From Erythrobacter sp. SCN 62-14 (GTDB taxonomy: Bacteria; Pseudomonadota; Alphaproteobacteria; Sphingomonadales; Sphingomonadaceae), in assembly GCA_001724215.1 (NCBI GenBank), contig MEDW01000045.1, positions 1 to 33,311 of the forward strand: a DNA stretch of 33,311 nucleotides, read 5' to 3'. This document shows, piece by piece, positions 1 to 8,068 of the stretch. Both the position numbers and the translations under genes were made by a program. The notes beneath the pieces are model-generated. The model did no database searches. It was not told the DNA's origin and saw only the letters and a program-made list of their open reading frames with translations. Each line of letters starts with the position of its first letter. Position 1 is the stretch's first letter.

Positions 1-1
1 C

Positions 2-310
2 TACGAGGCTCAGAAAAAGGCCAACGCGGCGCGCAAGACTCAGAAAACACAGGACATCAAAGAAGTCAAAATGCGTCCAAACATCGACACGCATGACTAT
101 GACGTGAAGATGCGCAACGTGAACAAGTTCATCGAGCATGGCGATAAGGTGAAGATCACCTTGCGCTTTCGCGGGCGCGAAATGGCACACCAGCATCTCG
201 GCATGGACTTGCTCAAGAAGGTGCAGGAGGATGTCGCAGAAATCGCCAAGGTTGAGGCTTTCCCTCGTCTGGAAGGTCGCCAGATGCTGATGGTGCTGGC
301 GCCGAAATAA
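2..310 (+). CDS. infC: Translation initiation factor IF-3, C-terminal part (5' end outside window)
   Basis: The frame is open from base 2 to a TAA at 308-310 and encodes the last 102 residues. IF-3 binds the 30S subunit, blocks premature 50S joining and checks the start codon. The visible part starts in the basic linker ([13 protein letters not shown]) and continues into the C-terminal domain, with family hallmarks such as [28 protein letters not shown] and a C-terminal [12 protein letters not shown]. This is the 30S-binding alpha/beta domain. The N-terminal domain and the start codon lie upstream of the window. Candidate terminator hairpins follow, so this is probably the end of its transcript. 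Confidence 0.97.
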   Translation, partial: YEAQKKANAARKTQKTQDIKEVKMRPNIDTHDYDVKMRNVNKFIEHGDKVKITLRFRGREMAHQHLGMDLLKKVQEDVAEIAKVEAFPRLEGRQMLMVLAPK

Positions 311-335
311 CGCGCCGCGCACAGACAGAATCACC

Positions 336-372
336 GGCCCGCTTAATTCGCGCTAATCCGGCTTGGCGGGCC
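336..372 (+). terminator. Candidate hairpin downstream of infC
   Basis: A 7-bp inverted repeat, GGCCCGC at 336-342 and GCGGGCC at 366-372, encloses a 23-nt AT-richer loop and is followed by CTTAATTCC. It lies 25 nt after the infC stop. The loop is long and there is no real T tract, so it is only a weak terminator candidate. Confidence 0.3.
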
Positions 373-427
373 CTTAATTCCCGGCAGGCTGCGCCAACAT
401 CCCGGCGCGGCTGTCTGACAGGGTATC

Positions 428-462
428 AAACGGCGGGCCGGCCTAGTGCTGACCCGCCGTTT
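428..462 (+). terminator. Probable rho-independent terminator
   Basis: AAACGGCGGG (428-437) and CCCGCCGTTT (453-462) form a perfect 10-bp stem with a 15-nt loop, ending in TTTT (460-463). It lies between infC and the symporter gene. It most likely ends the infC transcript, giving the next gene its own promoter. Confidence 0.7.
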
Positions 463-527
463 TGCTTGCCCCCTTTGCCGCCCCCCGATAGTCCTCTGAT
501 CGCCATGCAAGGGGGACCGCCAGCACC

Positions 528-1955
528 ATGACCGCGCGCCGCATCGGGCTTGCCTTTGGCCCGCTGGTCTTTGCGCTTGCCGCGCTTACCGCTCCGCCTG
601 ATGGCATGGCGCCGGGCGCATGGCTGGTGGCAGGGCTGGTAGTGTGGATGGCCGCCTGGTGGATGACCGAGGCCGTGCCGCTGACTGTCACGGCGCTGTT
701 GCCTTTTGTGATCCTGCCCTTTGCCGGAGTGGCCAGCGCCGAGGAGACAGCGCGCTCCTATTACTCGCCGATCCTGTTCCTGCTTTTGGGCGGGGCTTTC
801 ATTGCGCTGGCGATTGAGCGCACCGGGCTGCATCGGCGCCTCAGCCTTGCGATCCTGCGGCTGATCGGGACGCAGGGCGGGCAAGGCCGGTTGCTCTTGG
901 CCTTCATGATTGCAGCAGCGCTGCTTTCAATGGTGATTTCCAACACCTCAACCACGCTGATCATGATGCCGATGGCGCTGGCGGTCTTGCAAGGGGGGCT
1001 CCCGCCCTCAAGTAGCGACGCGATAGGGCACAAGGAAGGCCTCTCGGGGGCGCTGCCGATGGGCATTGCCTTTGCCGCCAGCATTGGCGGGTTGGGCACG
1101 ATTGTCGGCTCGCCCACCAATGCGATTTCGGTGGGGCTGATTGCCTCGATCACCGGAACCCAGATAAGCTTTGCCCAGTGGTCGCTTTATGGCCTGCCGG
1201 TTGTCGCCTTGGGCATACCGCTGGCGGCGTGGATTGTTGGCAAGGTGCAGCGCATTTCTGCCCACCCCTTTGATCTGGCCGCTGCGCGCGCTGCGATTGA
1301 TACCCATGCGCGCTGGACCGCGCCCGAGGGCCGCCTTGTCCCGCTGGTTGCGATCACCTTTCTGGCATGGATGACAAAGCCGCTCGTCGTCCCGCTGCTG
1401 CCCGCCGGCGCTTGGACCGATGGCACGATTGCGATCATCGCCGGGATTGCGCTGTTCCTGCTGCCCGATGGGACGGGCCGGCCGCTGCTGGTATGGCGCG
1501 AGGCTGACCGCGCGCCGTGGGGCGTTATCATGATGTTCGGCGGCAGTCTTGCGCTGGCTGACGGGATGCAGACCTCTGGCCTTGCCGAATGGCTCGGCAC
1601 AGCATTGCTGCCATTGGAAGCGCTGCCGATCATGCTGGTGGTGCTGGCGGTGGTGGGCTTGGTTGTGATTGTCACCGAATTTGCGAGCAACGTTGCCACG
1701 GCTTCTGCGATGATGCCGGTGGTCGCTGCGCTCAGCATCGCGATGGGGGTTGATCCGATGATGCTGGCCCTGCCCGCAGCGCTCGCTGCCAGCCTTGGCT
1801 TCATGTTGCCTGCGGGCACCGGTCCCAACGCGATTGCATGGGCAACCGGCCGCATCCGCATCGAACGCATGGTGGGCGCAGGCTTTGCGCTTGATATTGC
1901 CGGAATGCTGCTGATTGTCGCAGTAGTGTGGGCAATCACAGGCTTTATGGCATAG
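528..1955 (+). CDS. DASS/SLC13-family sodium:anion symporter
   Basis: A 475-aa polytopic inner-membrane protein of the divalent anion:Na+ symporter family (SLC13, VcINDY-like), which normally imports dicarboxylates or sulfate-like anions with sodium. Both repeat-related signature pairs are visible: SNTSTT at 138-143 with SPTNA at 195-199, and SNVAT at 387-391 with GTGPNA at 430-435. These correspond to the SNT motifs that build the sodium and substrate sites. About a dozen hydrophobic segments fit the fold and the length is usual. The ATG is preceded by an AAGGGGG ribosome-binding site (509-515). The substrate cannot be told from sequence. The SDR gene follows after 25 nt and is probably co-transcribed. 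Confidence 0.88.
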   Translation: MTARRIGLAFGPLVFALAALTAPPDGMAPGAWLVAGLVVWMAAWWMTEAVPLTVTALLPFVILPFAGVASAEETARSYYSPILFLLLGGAFIALAIERTGLHRRLSLAILRLIGTQGGQGRLLLAFMIAAALLSMVISNTSTTLIMMPMALAVLQGGLPPSSSDAIGHKEGLSGALPMGIAFAASIGGLGTIVGSPTNAISVGLIASITGTQISFAQWSLYGLPVVALGIPLAAWIVGKVQRISAHPFDLAAARAAIDTHARWTAPEGRLVPLVAITFLAWMTKPLVVPLLPAGAWTDGTIAIIAGIALFLLPDGTGRPLLVWREADRAPWGVIMMFGGSLALADGMQTSGLAEWLGTALLPLEALPIMLVVLAVVGLVVIVTEFASNVATASAMMPVVAALSIAMGVDPMMLALPAALAASLGFMLPAGTGPNAIAWATGRIRIERMVGAGFALDIAGMLLIVAVVWAITGFMA

Positions 1956-1980
1956 CGGATAGGCGCTGCGGGAGAATGCC

Positions 1981-2817
1981 ATGAAGGATAATCGCAAACC
2001 AGTGTTTCTGGTGATCGGGGCAGGCGCCGGGATTGGCGGCAGCGCTGCGCGGCGCTTTGCGAGTGGGGGCTATCACGCGGTGCTGGCGCGCCGCTCGGAC
2101 GCGGCGGGCTTGCAAGCCATGGTAGCCGAGATTGAGTCCGCAGGCGGATCGGCCAGCGGCACTTTGATGAACGCGGCAGAAGACGGCGCGATCGAGGAGC
2201 TGGTCGCGCGCACCGAGGCGGAGATTGGCCCCATCCATACAGCGCTCTATAATCTGGGCGCGCAGATCGGCAATCGCAGCCTGCCTGATACGCCGCACCG
2301 CATTTTCGAACTGGGCTGGCGGCTTGGCACCTATGGGGTGTTCCGCCTCGCCCATGCGCTGTTTCCCGCGATGGTGGAACGCGCCCGCGATCATGGCCCG
2401 CATGGCACATTGCTGGTGACTTCGGCCACGGCTGCGATGCGCGGCAATGCCGGGCAGCACAGCCATGCGAGCGCCATGGGCGGGCGGCGGATGCTGTGCC
2501 AGACGCTCTATGCCGAATATGCGCCCAAGGGTGTGCATGTGGCCCATGTGGTGGTGGACGGAGCGGTTGATGCGCCCGACACTCTGGGCAAGCTGCTGGG
2601 CGATAAATACGAAGCCTTTAAGGCGCACAAAGGCCCAGACGGTGTGATCAATCCCGCTGTGCTGGCTGAAACCTATTGGCATCTTGCCCATCAGCCAAGG
2701 AATTGCTGGAGCCACGAGATCGATGTGCGGCCGTGGCGCGATGTCGCGTGGTGGAACGACAATCCCGATCCGCAGATTGACGCCCGCGGAAAAGGTTTTG
2801 CCGGGCCAAAGGATTAG
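1981..2817 (+). CDS. SDR-fold protein lacking the catalytic Tyr and Lys
   Basis: 278 aa with a short-chain dehydrogenase/reductase fold. It has the nucleotide-binding motif GAGAGIG at 13-19, a central NLGA resembling the NNAG motif, and a strand ending in VVVDGAVDAP where SDRs have the PG motif. Aligned by eye with classical SDRs, the YxxxK active site is replaced: His162 sits at the Tyr position and Met166 at the Lys position (local sequence HSHASAMGGRR). The usual catalytic Ser position is Ala149, next to Ser148. The frame is intact and translation is plausible (GGGAGA before the ATG), so this is not an obvious pseudogene. NAD(P) binding may remain while normal SDR chemistry is doubtful. 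Function unknown; it lies between an anion symporter and an amidohydrolase. Confidence 0.82.
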   Translation: MKDNRKPVFLVIGAGAGIGGSAARRFASGGYHAVLARRSDAAGLQAMVAEIESAGGSASGTLMNAAEDGAIEELVARTEAEIGPIHTALYNLGAQIGNRSLPDTPHRIFELGWRLGTYGVFRLAHALFPAMVERARDHGPHGTLLVTSATAAMRGNAGQHSHASAMGGRRMLCQTLYAEYAPKGVHVAHVVVDGAVDAPDTLGKLLGDKYEAFKAHKGPDGVINPAVLAETYWHLAHQPRNCWSHEIDVRPWRDVAWWNDNPDPQIDARGKGFAGPKD

Positions 2818-2874
2818 GTTTTCCTGCGATTTCCTGCCATTGTGCGCCTTAATACCGAGCCAAAGGGGGAAATC

Positions 2875-4347
2875 ATGGGCCATGAATGTTGCGGGCACGC
2901 GCCCGCCGACGCGCAAGCCGGGGTGGCTTGGATTAACCCCTGCCTGTGCGGCTCACCTTTAACGCAACAGGCCTTCGCCCGCATCGAGGCGGATCTCACG
3001 CGGCGCGAGGCAGTGGGCGGCAGCGCGGCGGTGCTGGGGATGTTTGCAGGCTTTGCCCTCGCCCCGCAGTTCGCCCGCGCCCAGACGCCGGGGCGACCCA
3101 CGGTGCTCACCAATCTGAGCTATTTCGACGGGACTCGCCTCGCCATGCAAACGGGCCGCGAGATTGTCGTAGAAGGCGGGAAAATCACCGCGATTGTGGG
3201 CCAAGGCCAAGGGCCGCAGGATGCCACCCGCATTGATTGCGGCGGGCGCAGCGTCACGCCGGGGCTGATCGATTGCCATTGGCATTCGACGCTGGTGAGC
3301 GTCAGCCAACTGGCAGCCCTCACACAGGACATCGCGCTCATTCACCTCATCGCAGGCCAAGAAGCGGGCGCAACCCTGATGCGGGGCTTTACCACAGTGC
3401 GCGACACCGGCGGGCCGGCCTTCGGCCTCAAGCTGGCGGCTGATCGCGGCATTCTGGCAGGCCCGCGCATTTTCCCGAGCGGAGCCATGATCTCGCAAAC
3501 CTCGGGCCACGGCGATTTCCGCATGCTCCACGCCCTGCCCCGGATGGATTCAGACCCCGCCGATTACACCGAGCGCACTGGGGTCGCCGCCATCGCCGAT
3601 GGTGAGGCCGAAGTGCTGCGCCGCACGCGCGAACAATTGATGAAGGGCGCATCGCAAATCAAGATCATGGCAGGCGGCGGCGTGTCCTCGCTTTATGATC
3701 CGCTCGACACCGCGCAATTCCTTGAAGAAGAAATGCGCATGGCGGTGCGCGCGGCGGCGGATTGGGGCACCTATGTGTGCAGCCACGTCTATACGTCAGA
3801 GGCCATCCAACGGGCTTTGCGTGCCGGTGTGCGGTCGATCGAGCATGGCCAACTGGCCGATGATGCCACCATCCGCATGATGAAGGCCGAAGGCGCGTGG
3901 TGGTCGATCCAGCCCTTTCTGGCCGACGAGGATTCCAACCCCAAGAGCGATCCAATCCAGATCGCCAAGCAAGAACAGGTGTCGCGCGGCACAGTGCGCG
4001 CTTTCGAGAAAGGGCGCGCCGAAGGGATCAAGATGGCGTTTGGAACCGACATCCTGATGAACCCCGGCGGTTCGCAAAGTCAGGGTCGGCAACTCGCCAA
4101 ACTCACCCGTTTCATGGCGCCTTTGGAGGCCCTGCGCATGGCAACGGGCCAAGCGGGCGAATTGCTCAGCCTGTCGGGCGAGCGCTCGCCCTATCCGGGA
4201 AAGCTCGGTGTGATCGAAGTCGGCGCCCATGCCGATATGCTGGTGTGGGAAGGCGATCCGACCAAAAGCCTCGATTTCCTCGGCGATGCGGCAGCCAACC
4301 TCAAACTGGTGATGAAAGGCGGGCGGGTTTACAAGGAGGCGCTGTAA
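2875..4347 (+). CDS. Exported metal-dependent amidohydrolase with Cys-rich leader
   Basis: 490 aa from the ATG at 2875, chosen for its AAAGGGGG ribosome-binding site. The TIM-barrel amidohydrolase core resembles the imidazolonepropionase/Xaa-Pro dipeptidase-like (prolidase) group. All expected metal ligands are visible: H135-x-H137 (DCHWHST), K263 (IKIMAGGG, probably carboxylated), H304 (CSHVYT), H324 (IEHGQ) and D392 (FGTDI). It therefore probably carries a binuclear site and hydrolyses an amide, lactam or peptide bond. Before the core there is a twin-arginine-like export signal, TRREAVGG (RR 43-44), then a hydrophobic stretch to about residue 70 (ARAQ). Unusually, 40 residues with C5, C6, H8, C23 and C25 precede the Arg pair. 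Substrate unknown. Confidence 0.85.
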   Translation: MGHECCGHAPADAQAGVAWINPCLCGSPLTQQAFARIEADLTRREAVGGSAAVLGMFAGFALAPQFARAQTPGRPTVLTNLSYFDGTRLAMQTGREIVVEGGKITAIVGQGQGPQDATRIDCGGRSVTPGLIDCHWHSTLVSVSQLAALTQDIALIHLIAGQEAGATLMRGFTTVRDTGGPAFGLKLAADRGILAGPRIFPSGAMISQTSGHGDFRMLHALPRMDSDPADYTERTGVAAIADGEAEVLRRTREQLMKGASQIKIMAGGGVSSLYDPLDTAQFLEEEMRMAVRAAADWGTYVCSHVYTSEAIQRALRAGVRSIEHGQLADDATIRMMKAEGAWWSIQPFLADEDSNPKSDPIQIAKQEQVSRGTVRAFEKGRAEGIKMAFGTDILMNPGGSQSQGRQLAKLTRFMAPLEALRMATGQAGELLSLSGERSPYPGKLGVIEVGAHADMLVWEGDPTKSLDFLGDAAANLKLVMKGGRVYKEAL

Positions 4348-4356
4348 GCGCGCACC

Positions 4357-4890
4357 CTACCCCCGCCATTCGCGGCGTTCTTCGGCCGCGCGCAGCACTT
4401 CATAGGCAAGCTGGATCGCCTGAAACTGCTTGGCCGCTTCGGCATCGCCGGGTTTCACATCGGGGTGCACCAGCTTGGCGCGGGCGCGGTAGGCCTTCTT
4501 GATCGCGGCGAAATCGGCGTCGGATTCGAGCCCCAAAACTTCGAGCGCGCGCATTTCATCGGCGCTGCGCGAGCCATCGCCTGATCCGGCCCAGCCATAA
4601 TGCGAAGCTTCGGCATAGCCGGCGCTTTCCGCTTGTTCGGCCCGCGCACGTTCGGCGGCCTCGGCCTTTTCGAGGCCTTCGAAATAGTCCCACTTGGAAT
4701 TGTATTCCGCCGCGTGTTTCTGGCAGAAATACCAGCGTTCACGACTGTTCGGCGCTTTGGGTGCGGGACAATCCCCCGGCTCGTTGCAGCCATGCCGGTC
4801 GCAGATGCGCACATTGGCCGCCTCTTGCGAGGAGCCATAGCCGCGCCAGCGCGGAAAGCCCCAATCCATGGATCGGCGCGCGCGGCTCAT
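4357..4890 (-). CDS. J-domain (DnaJ-type) protein with N-terminal Cys/His region
   Basis: 177 aa. The C-terminal ~65 residues form a J domain with the HPD motif (H142-P-D) that stimulates DnaK/Hsp70 ATPase. The N-terminal half has CDRHGCNEPGDC and a following WYFCQKH. This Cys/His spacing suggests a small zinc-binding module, followed by an Ala/Glu-rich linker. It is therefore a specialised co-chaperone rather than a full DnaJ, since it has no G/F region, CR repeats or DnaJ C-terminal domain. Start uncertain: neither the ATG at 4890 nor that at 4869 has a clear Shine-Dalgarno. It converges with the amidohydrolase gene (9 nt apart). Confidence 0.85.
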   Translation of the reverse strand: MSRARRSMDWGFPRWRGYGSSQEAANVRICDRHGCNEPGDCPAPKAPNSRERWYFCQKHAAEYNSKWDYFEGLEKAEAAERARAEQAESAGYAEASHYGWAGSGDGSRSADEMRALEVLGLESDADFAAIKKAYRARAKLVHPDVKPGDAEAAKQFQAIQLAYEVLRAAEERREWRG

Positions 4891-4999
4891 GCCAAGGGGG
4901 GCTTAATGTCGTTGGTCGGGCGCATGATGCGCTCAGTCTAGGCGAGGTGGCGGCTAAATCAAAGCGGTGAGATTACCGGGAACCAGTTTTTAATTGAAA

Positions 5000-5014
5000 T
5001 GTTGCATAGCAACA
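5000..5014. repeat. Short palindrome upstream of small ORF
   Basis: TGTTGC-ATA-GCAACA, perfect 6-bp arms around 3 bp, lies 22 bp upstream of a 53-codon ORF and near the 5' side of the J-domain gene. It could be a regulator binding site or a small hairpin. Nothing else was recognised in the 146-bp gap 4891-5036. Confidence 0.3.
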
Positions 5015-5036
5015 AACCCGCCAATCGAGTCCCGCC

Positions 5037-5198
5037 ATGAGCCCGCAATTGACCCTTTCGAGCCTCTTTTCCGCGCTTGCGCTGGCGGCCTTGTGTGTTG
5101 TCGCCAGCGCCCGCGATCTGAGCGGTGGCGACAGCGCCTTTGCTGCGCCTTCGCTGGTCAAGGTGCAGGCCGAGCCGCTGCCCGGCCTGCTGCCTTAA
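5037..5198 (+). CDS. Small putative secreted protein (53 aa)
   Basis: A 53-codon frame from ATG 5037 to TAA. Residues 6-25 are hydrophobic and resemble a signal peptide (LSSLFSALALAALCVVASA), followed by a short Asp/Gly/Pro-containing tail ending PLPGLLP. If cleaved after ASA, only ~28 residues would be exported. No clear Shine-Dalgarno is present and I do not recognise the family. It converges with pal, 13 nt apart. It fills a space with no other gene and its composition looks like a real leader, but the length makes the call tentative. Confidence 0.45.
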   Translation: MSPQLTLSSLFSALALAALCVVASARDLSGGDSAFAAPSLVKVQAEPLPGLLP

Positions 5199-5211
5199 AT
5201 CATCTGACCGC

Positions 5212-5727
5212 TTAACGGATCATCACGCTGGCTGCGCGGCGGTTCTGCGCCCAGGATTGTTCATCCGAACCCAGCGCCACCGGGCGTTCCTTGCCATAGC
5301 TGACCACTGCGATGCGGTTGGGCGCAATGCCAAGGCTGACGAGGTAGTTCTTGGCCGCATTGGCGCGGCGTTCGCCCAGCGCAAGGTTGTATTCACGGGT
5401 GCCGCGTTCGTCGGCATGGCCTTCAATGGTGAAGGTAAGCTGCGGATATTGCGCGAAATACTGCGCCTGCGCCTGCAGGGTGGCGGCCGAAGCGGTCGAG
5501 ATGTTGAACCGATCGGTGTCGAAGTAGATCACCGTCTGCCCGTTCACCGCATTGCTGAAATGCTCCTGACTGCCAACCTGCGGGCCCATCGGCGTGGTTG
5601 GCGCAGGAGCGGCCGGCGGTGCGGTGTCGACCGGCGGCGGCGGCAATTGTTCGGGCGCCTTCTTGCCGCAGGCGGCCAGAGTGGTGGCCGATGCGAGCAA
5701 CAACACAGTAGCAAGCTTAGTATTCAT
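5212..5727 (-). CDS. pal: Peptidoglycan-associated lipoprotein Pal
   Basis: 171 aa from ATG 5727, chosen because AAAGGA precedes it and the lipobox then sits correctly (signal MNTKLATVLLLASATTLAAC, acylated Cys at residue 20). A Pro-rich linker (LPPPPVDTAPPAAPAP) leads to an OmpA-like domain with YFDTDRFNI and the peptidoglycan-binding stretch GHADERGTREYNLALGERRA. Pal anchors the outer membrane to peptidoglycan and is recycled by the Tol motor, with TolB as partner. It is the last gene of the ybgC-tolQRAB-pal series, 56 nt after tolB. Confidence 0.97.
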   Translation of the reverse strand: MNTKLATVLLLASATTLAACGKKAPEQLPPPPVDTAPPAAPAPTTPMGPQVGSQEHFSNAVNGQTVIYFDTDRFNISTASAATLQAQAQYFAQYPQLTFTIEGHADERGTREYNLALGERRANAAKNYLVSLGIAPNRIAVVSYGKERPVALGSDEQSWAQNRRAASVMIR

Positions 5728-5783
5728 CGGAGTTTTCCTTTCACACTTGCAAGACATTTACTTACCAAAAAAATCAAACACAA

Positions 5784-7187
5784 TCACGGACGGATCGGGC
5801 CCCATGCCGGGTCTGACCCATCCACCGGGGTGGGCAGGCGGCGTTCATTGCGACCCGTCAGATCAACCTGCCAGATGCCCGAACGGCCCGACCCGCGCTC
5901 GGTGCGGAAGAACTGGATGATGCGGCCATTGGGCGCCCAGGTTGGCGCTTCATCCTGCCAGCCGCGCGTCAGCACGCGCATCCCGCCGCCATTGGTGTTC
6001 ATCACCGCGATGTTAAAATCACCGGCAATGCGCGTGAAGGCGATCTGATCGCCGCGCGGGCTCCATTCCGGCGTGGCGCAGCGACCGCCGAAAAAGCTGA
6101 TGCGGCGCTGGTTCGAGCCGTCGACATTCATGATGTAGCATTGCTGCGAGCCGGAGCGGTCGCTTTCAAACACGATTTTCGTGCCATCGGGCGAGAAGCT
6201 GCCGCCAACATCAATGCCCGGCGCATCGGTCAAACGCTTGGACGTGCCGCCGGTTGCGGGCACGATGTAGATGTCGGTGTTGCCGGCAACCGACATCGAA
6301 TAAAGGATGCTGCGGCCATCAGGCGACCAGCGCGGCGCGATGGTGGGGTTGCGGTTTTCCGTCACCAGCGTTTGTTGGCCCGTGCCGATGTCATAGACAT
6401 AGATGCGCGGGTTGCCATCGACGTAAGACAGATAGAGGATCTTCGAATAATCGGGCGAAAAGCGCGGGGTGAGCGCGGTCGCGCTGCCTAGCGTCAGGAA
6501 GCGGTGGTTCGCCCCGTCCGAATCCATGATCGCCAGCCGCTTGACCCGCGCGTCCTTTGGCCCGGTTTCGGCGATATAGGCAATGCGGCTGTCAAAGAAC
6601 GGGCTTTCCCCGGTCAGCCGGGCAAAGATCACGTCCGAACATTTATGCGCCGCGCGCCGCCAATCGGCAGGGGGCACAATCCAGCCTTCGCGGATCAGCT
6701 CGCTTTGCAGCGAGACATCATAAAGATAGCAGCCCACCACCAGCCGGCCATCATCGCGCGCTTGGACATAGCCATGCACCAGCATTTCGGCGCTGCGCCC
6801 GCGCCAACTGGTCCATGCAGGCGAGGTGATCTGCGGGAAAGTGGGCGATGGCAGGCTGTCGGGACCAACCGGCTTGAACAAGCCATTATTGCGCAGGTTG
6901 GCGGTGATGACGCGGGCAATCTCGCGGCCCAATGCGCCTGTCCCTTCGGCATTGGCAGGGGTTTCGCGGTTGCGATCGGTGGCAAAGGCGGGGATCGCAA
7001 TGCCGATATCCGACCAATCGGATTCGTCGGTGACAGTGCCACGCAAGGGGCCATCAGTTGCGTCTGTCGGGGCGACCTGAATGCGCTCCACCCGGCCGCC
7101 CTCGCCCACCGGCGCGCCAAGGTCCTGCGCCTGTACGGCGATGCTGAACACCAAAGCCAAGGGGGCGAGCCAAATCATGCGTTTCAT
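5784..7187 (-). CDS. tolB: Tol-Pal system beta-propeller protein TolB
   Basis: 467 aa. I chose ATG 7187 because AGAAGG lies about 10 nt upstream and it begins directly with a signal peptide (MKRMIWLAPLALVFSIAVQAQ); a longer start at 7214 would overlap tolA. The N-terminal domain is followed by a six-bladed propeller with repeated WD40/PD40-like blades, visible as RWSPDGRSILY, SFSPDGTKIVFES, EWSPRGDQIAFT and TWAPNGRIIQFF. In the periplasm it binds Pal and TolA during outer-membrane constriction. The gene starts 2 nt after the tolA stop, indicating translational coupling. Confidence 0.97.
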   Translation of the reverse strand: MKRMIWLAPLALVFSIAVQAQDLGAPVGEGGRVERIQVAPTDATDGPLRGTVTDESDWSDIGIAIPAFATDRNRETPANAEGTGALGREIARVITANLRNNGLFKPVGPDSLPSPTFPQITSPAWTSWRGRSAEMLVHGYVQARDDGRLVVGCYLYDVSLQSELIREGWIVPPADWRRAAHKCSDVIFARLTGESPFFDSRIAYIAETGPKDARVKRLAIMDSDGANHRFLTLGSATALTPRFSPDYSKILYLSYVDGNPRIYVYDIGTGQQTLVTENRNPTIAPRWSPDGRSILYSMSVAGNTDIYIVPATGGTSKRLTDAPGIDVGGSFSPDGTKIVFESDRSGSQQCYIMNVDGSNQRRISFFGGRCATPEWSPRGDQIAFTRIAGDFNIAVMNTNGGGMRVLTRGWQDEAPTWAPNGRIIQFFRTERGSGRSGIWQVDLTGRNERRLPTPVDGSDPAWGPIRP

Positions 7188-7189
7188 CG

Positions 7190-8053
7190 TCACAGCCTTC
7201 TGTCGAATTGCCATTCGAGCGCTTTCCAGCGGTCGTAGAATTGTTCGGGGAGATTAAAGGGCGCAGCCAGTTGCACCGCGCGGATGGCCCGTTCGCAATG
7301 AAGGCTTGCCTGCGGGCGGTTGCTGTCGGTGATGCTCGATGGCTCCACCCGGCAGCGCGGGATTCCGCGCAAAGTTCCGTCGCGGTTCAAGTCCCAGTTC
7401 ACGATAGACACCAGCCGCTCCGCATCCGCCCCCGAAGGCGCGTTCCAATGCGGGCGGATCTGGCGGGTGATCGCCGAAGACAGCGCGGCGCGATCTGACG
7501 CGCCGAAGGCGGCAGCGGGCGCGCGCGTTTCATCGGTGCGGGTGGAGGAGCCTTGGCCCGAGAGGAAATCATCCCCGATGCGGCTGCCCCCGGTGCGCGC
7601 TGCCGTGGTGGGGGTGGCGCGCGGCGCAGGCGTGCTGGCGCTGCGCGGGGCGGGCGTGCTCGTGGCGCGCGGGCTCGGCGTGGGCGAAGGCTTTGCCGAA
7701 GGAGTAGGGCTCGGCCGCGCGGCGGGCGTTGGGCTGGGGCGCGGCTGGGGCTGCGGCGGCGGCGGGGTGACCTGAACACGCTCGGGCGGCGGCGGCGCGG
7801 GGGCCACTTCGGCAGGCGGCGGGGCCTGTTCGCCCATTTCGGGCGCGATGGATTGACGGCTTTCGGGCACGGGTTCGCGCGCGGACGCCTCAAGGCCAAC
7901 CTCGCCCACCAAGCTCACTTCCATGCGTTCAGGGAAAGTCAGCACTTCTTGCCGCAGCGCCTGTTGCAAGAGCACCGCCACCAGTGCGCCGTGCAGCAGC
8001 ACGGCAACGGCGAGGCCGATCTTTTCCTCTTGCTGAAGGGCGCGCTCTGCCAT
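7190..8053 (-). CDS. tolA: TolA-like energy transducer
   Basis: 287 aa. A short cytoplasmic N-terminus and one membrane anchor (about residues 12-30, IGLAVAVLLHGALVAVL) are followed by a Pro-rich region (78-150) instead of the long alpha-helical stalk of enterobacterial TolA. This region contains degenerate repeats of the type PSPTP and TPAPR. The C-terminal domain (~185-287) resembles TolA/TonB C-terminal domains and contains two cysteines, C234 and C253, that could form a periplasmic disulfide. It couples the TolQR motor to TolB/Pal. Assignment rests on the anchor-linker-domain layout and on its place between tolR and tolB; sequence conservation in TolA is low. Confidence 0.88.
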   Translation of the reverse strand: MAERALQQEEKIGLAVAVLLHGALVAVLLQQALRQEVLTFPERMEVSLVGEVGLEASAREPVPESRQSIAPEMGEQAPPPAEVAPAPPPPERVQVTPPPPQPQPRPSPTPAARPSPTPSAKPSPTPSPRATSTPAPRSASTPAPRATPTTAARTGGSRIGDDFLSGQGSSTRTDETRAPAAAFGASDRAALSSAITRQIRPHWNAPSGADAERLVSIVNWDLNRDGTLRGIPRCRVEPSSITDSNRPQASLHCERAIRAVQLAAPFNLPEQFYDRWKALEWQFDRRL

Positions 8054-8068
8054 GATCAGCCTTGCAAC

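Noticed and set aside
1008..2410. Long minus-strand open frames (329 and 407 codons) opposite the symporter and SDR
   Set aside because: Low-complexity, Arg/His-rich translations without family features; they are shadows of well-supported plus-strand genes.
4893..4940. ATG with a good Shine-Dalgarno giving an 11-codon ORF upstream of the 53-aa ORF
   Set aside because: Too short to support as a gene; no downstream gene close enough for a leader-peptide role.
5125..6048. A 307-codon plus-strand frame opposite pal and tolB
   Set aside because: pal and tolB are certain on the minus strand and the translation of this frame has no domain.
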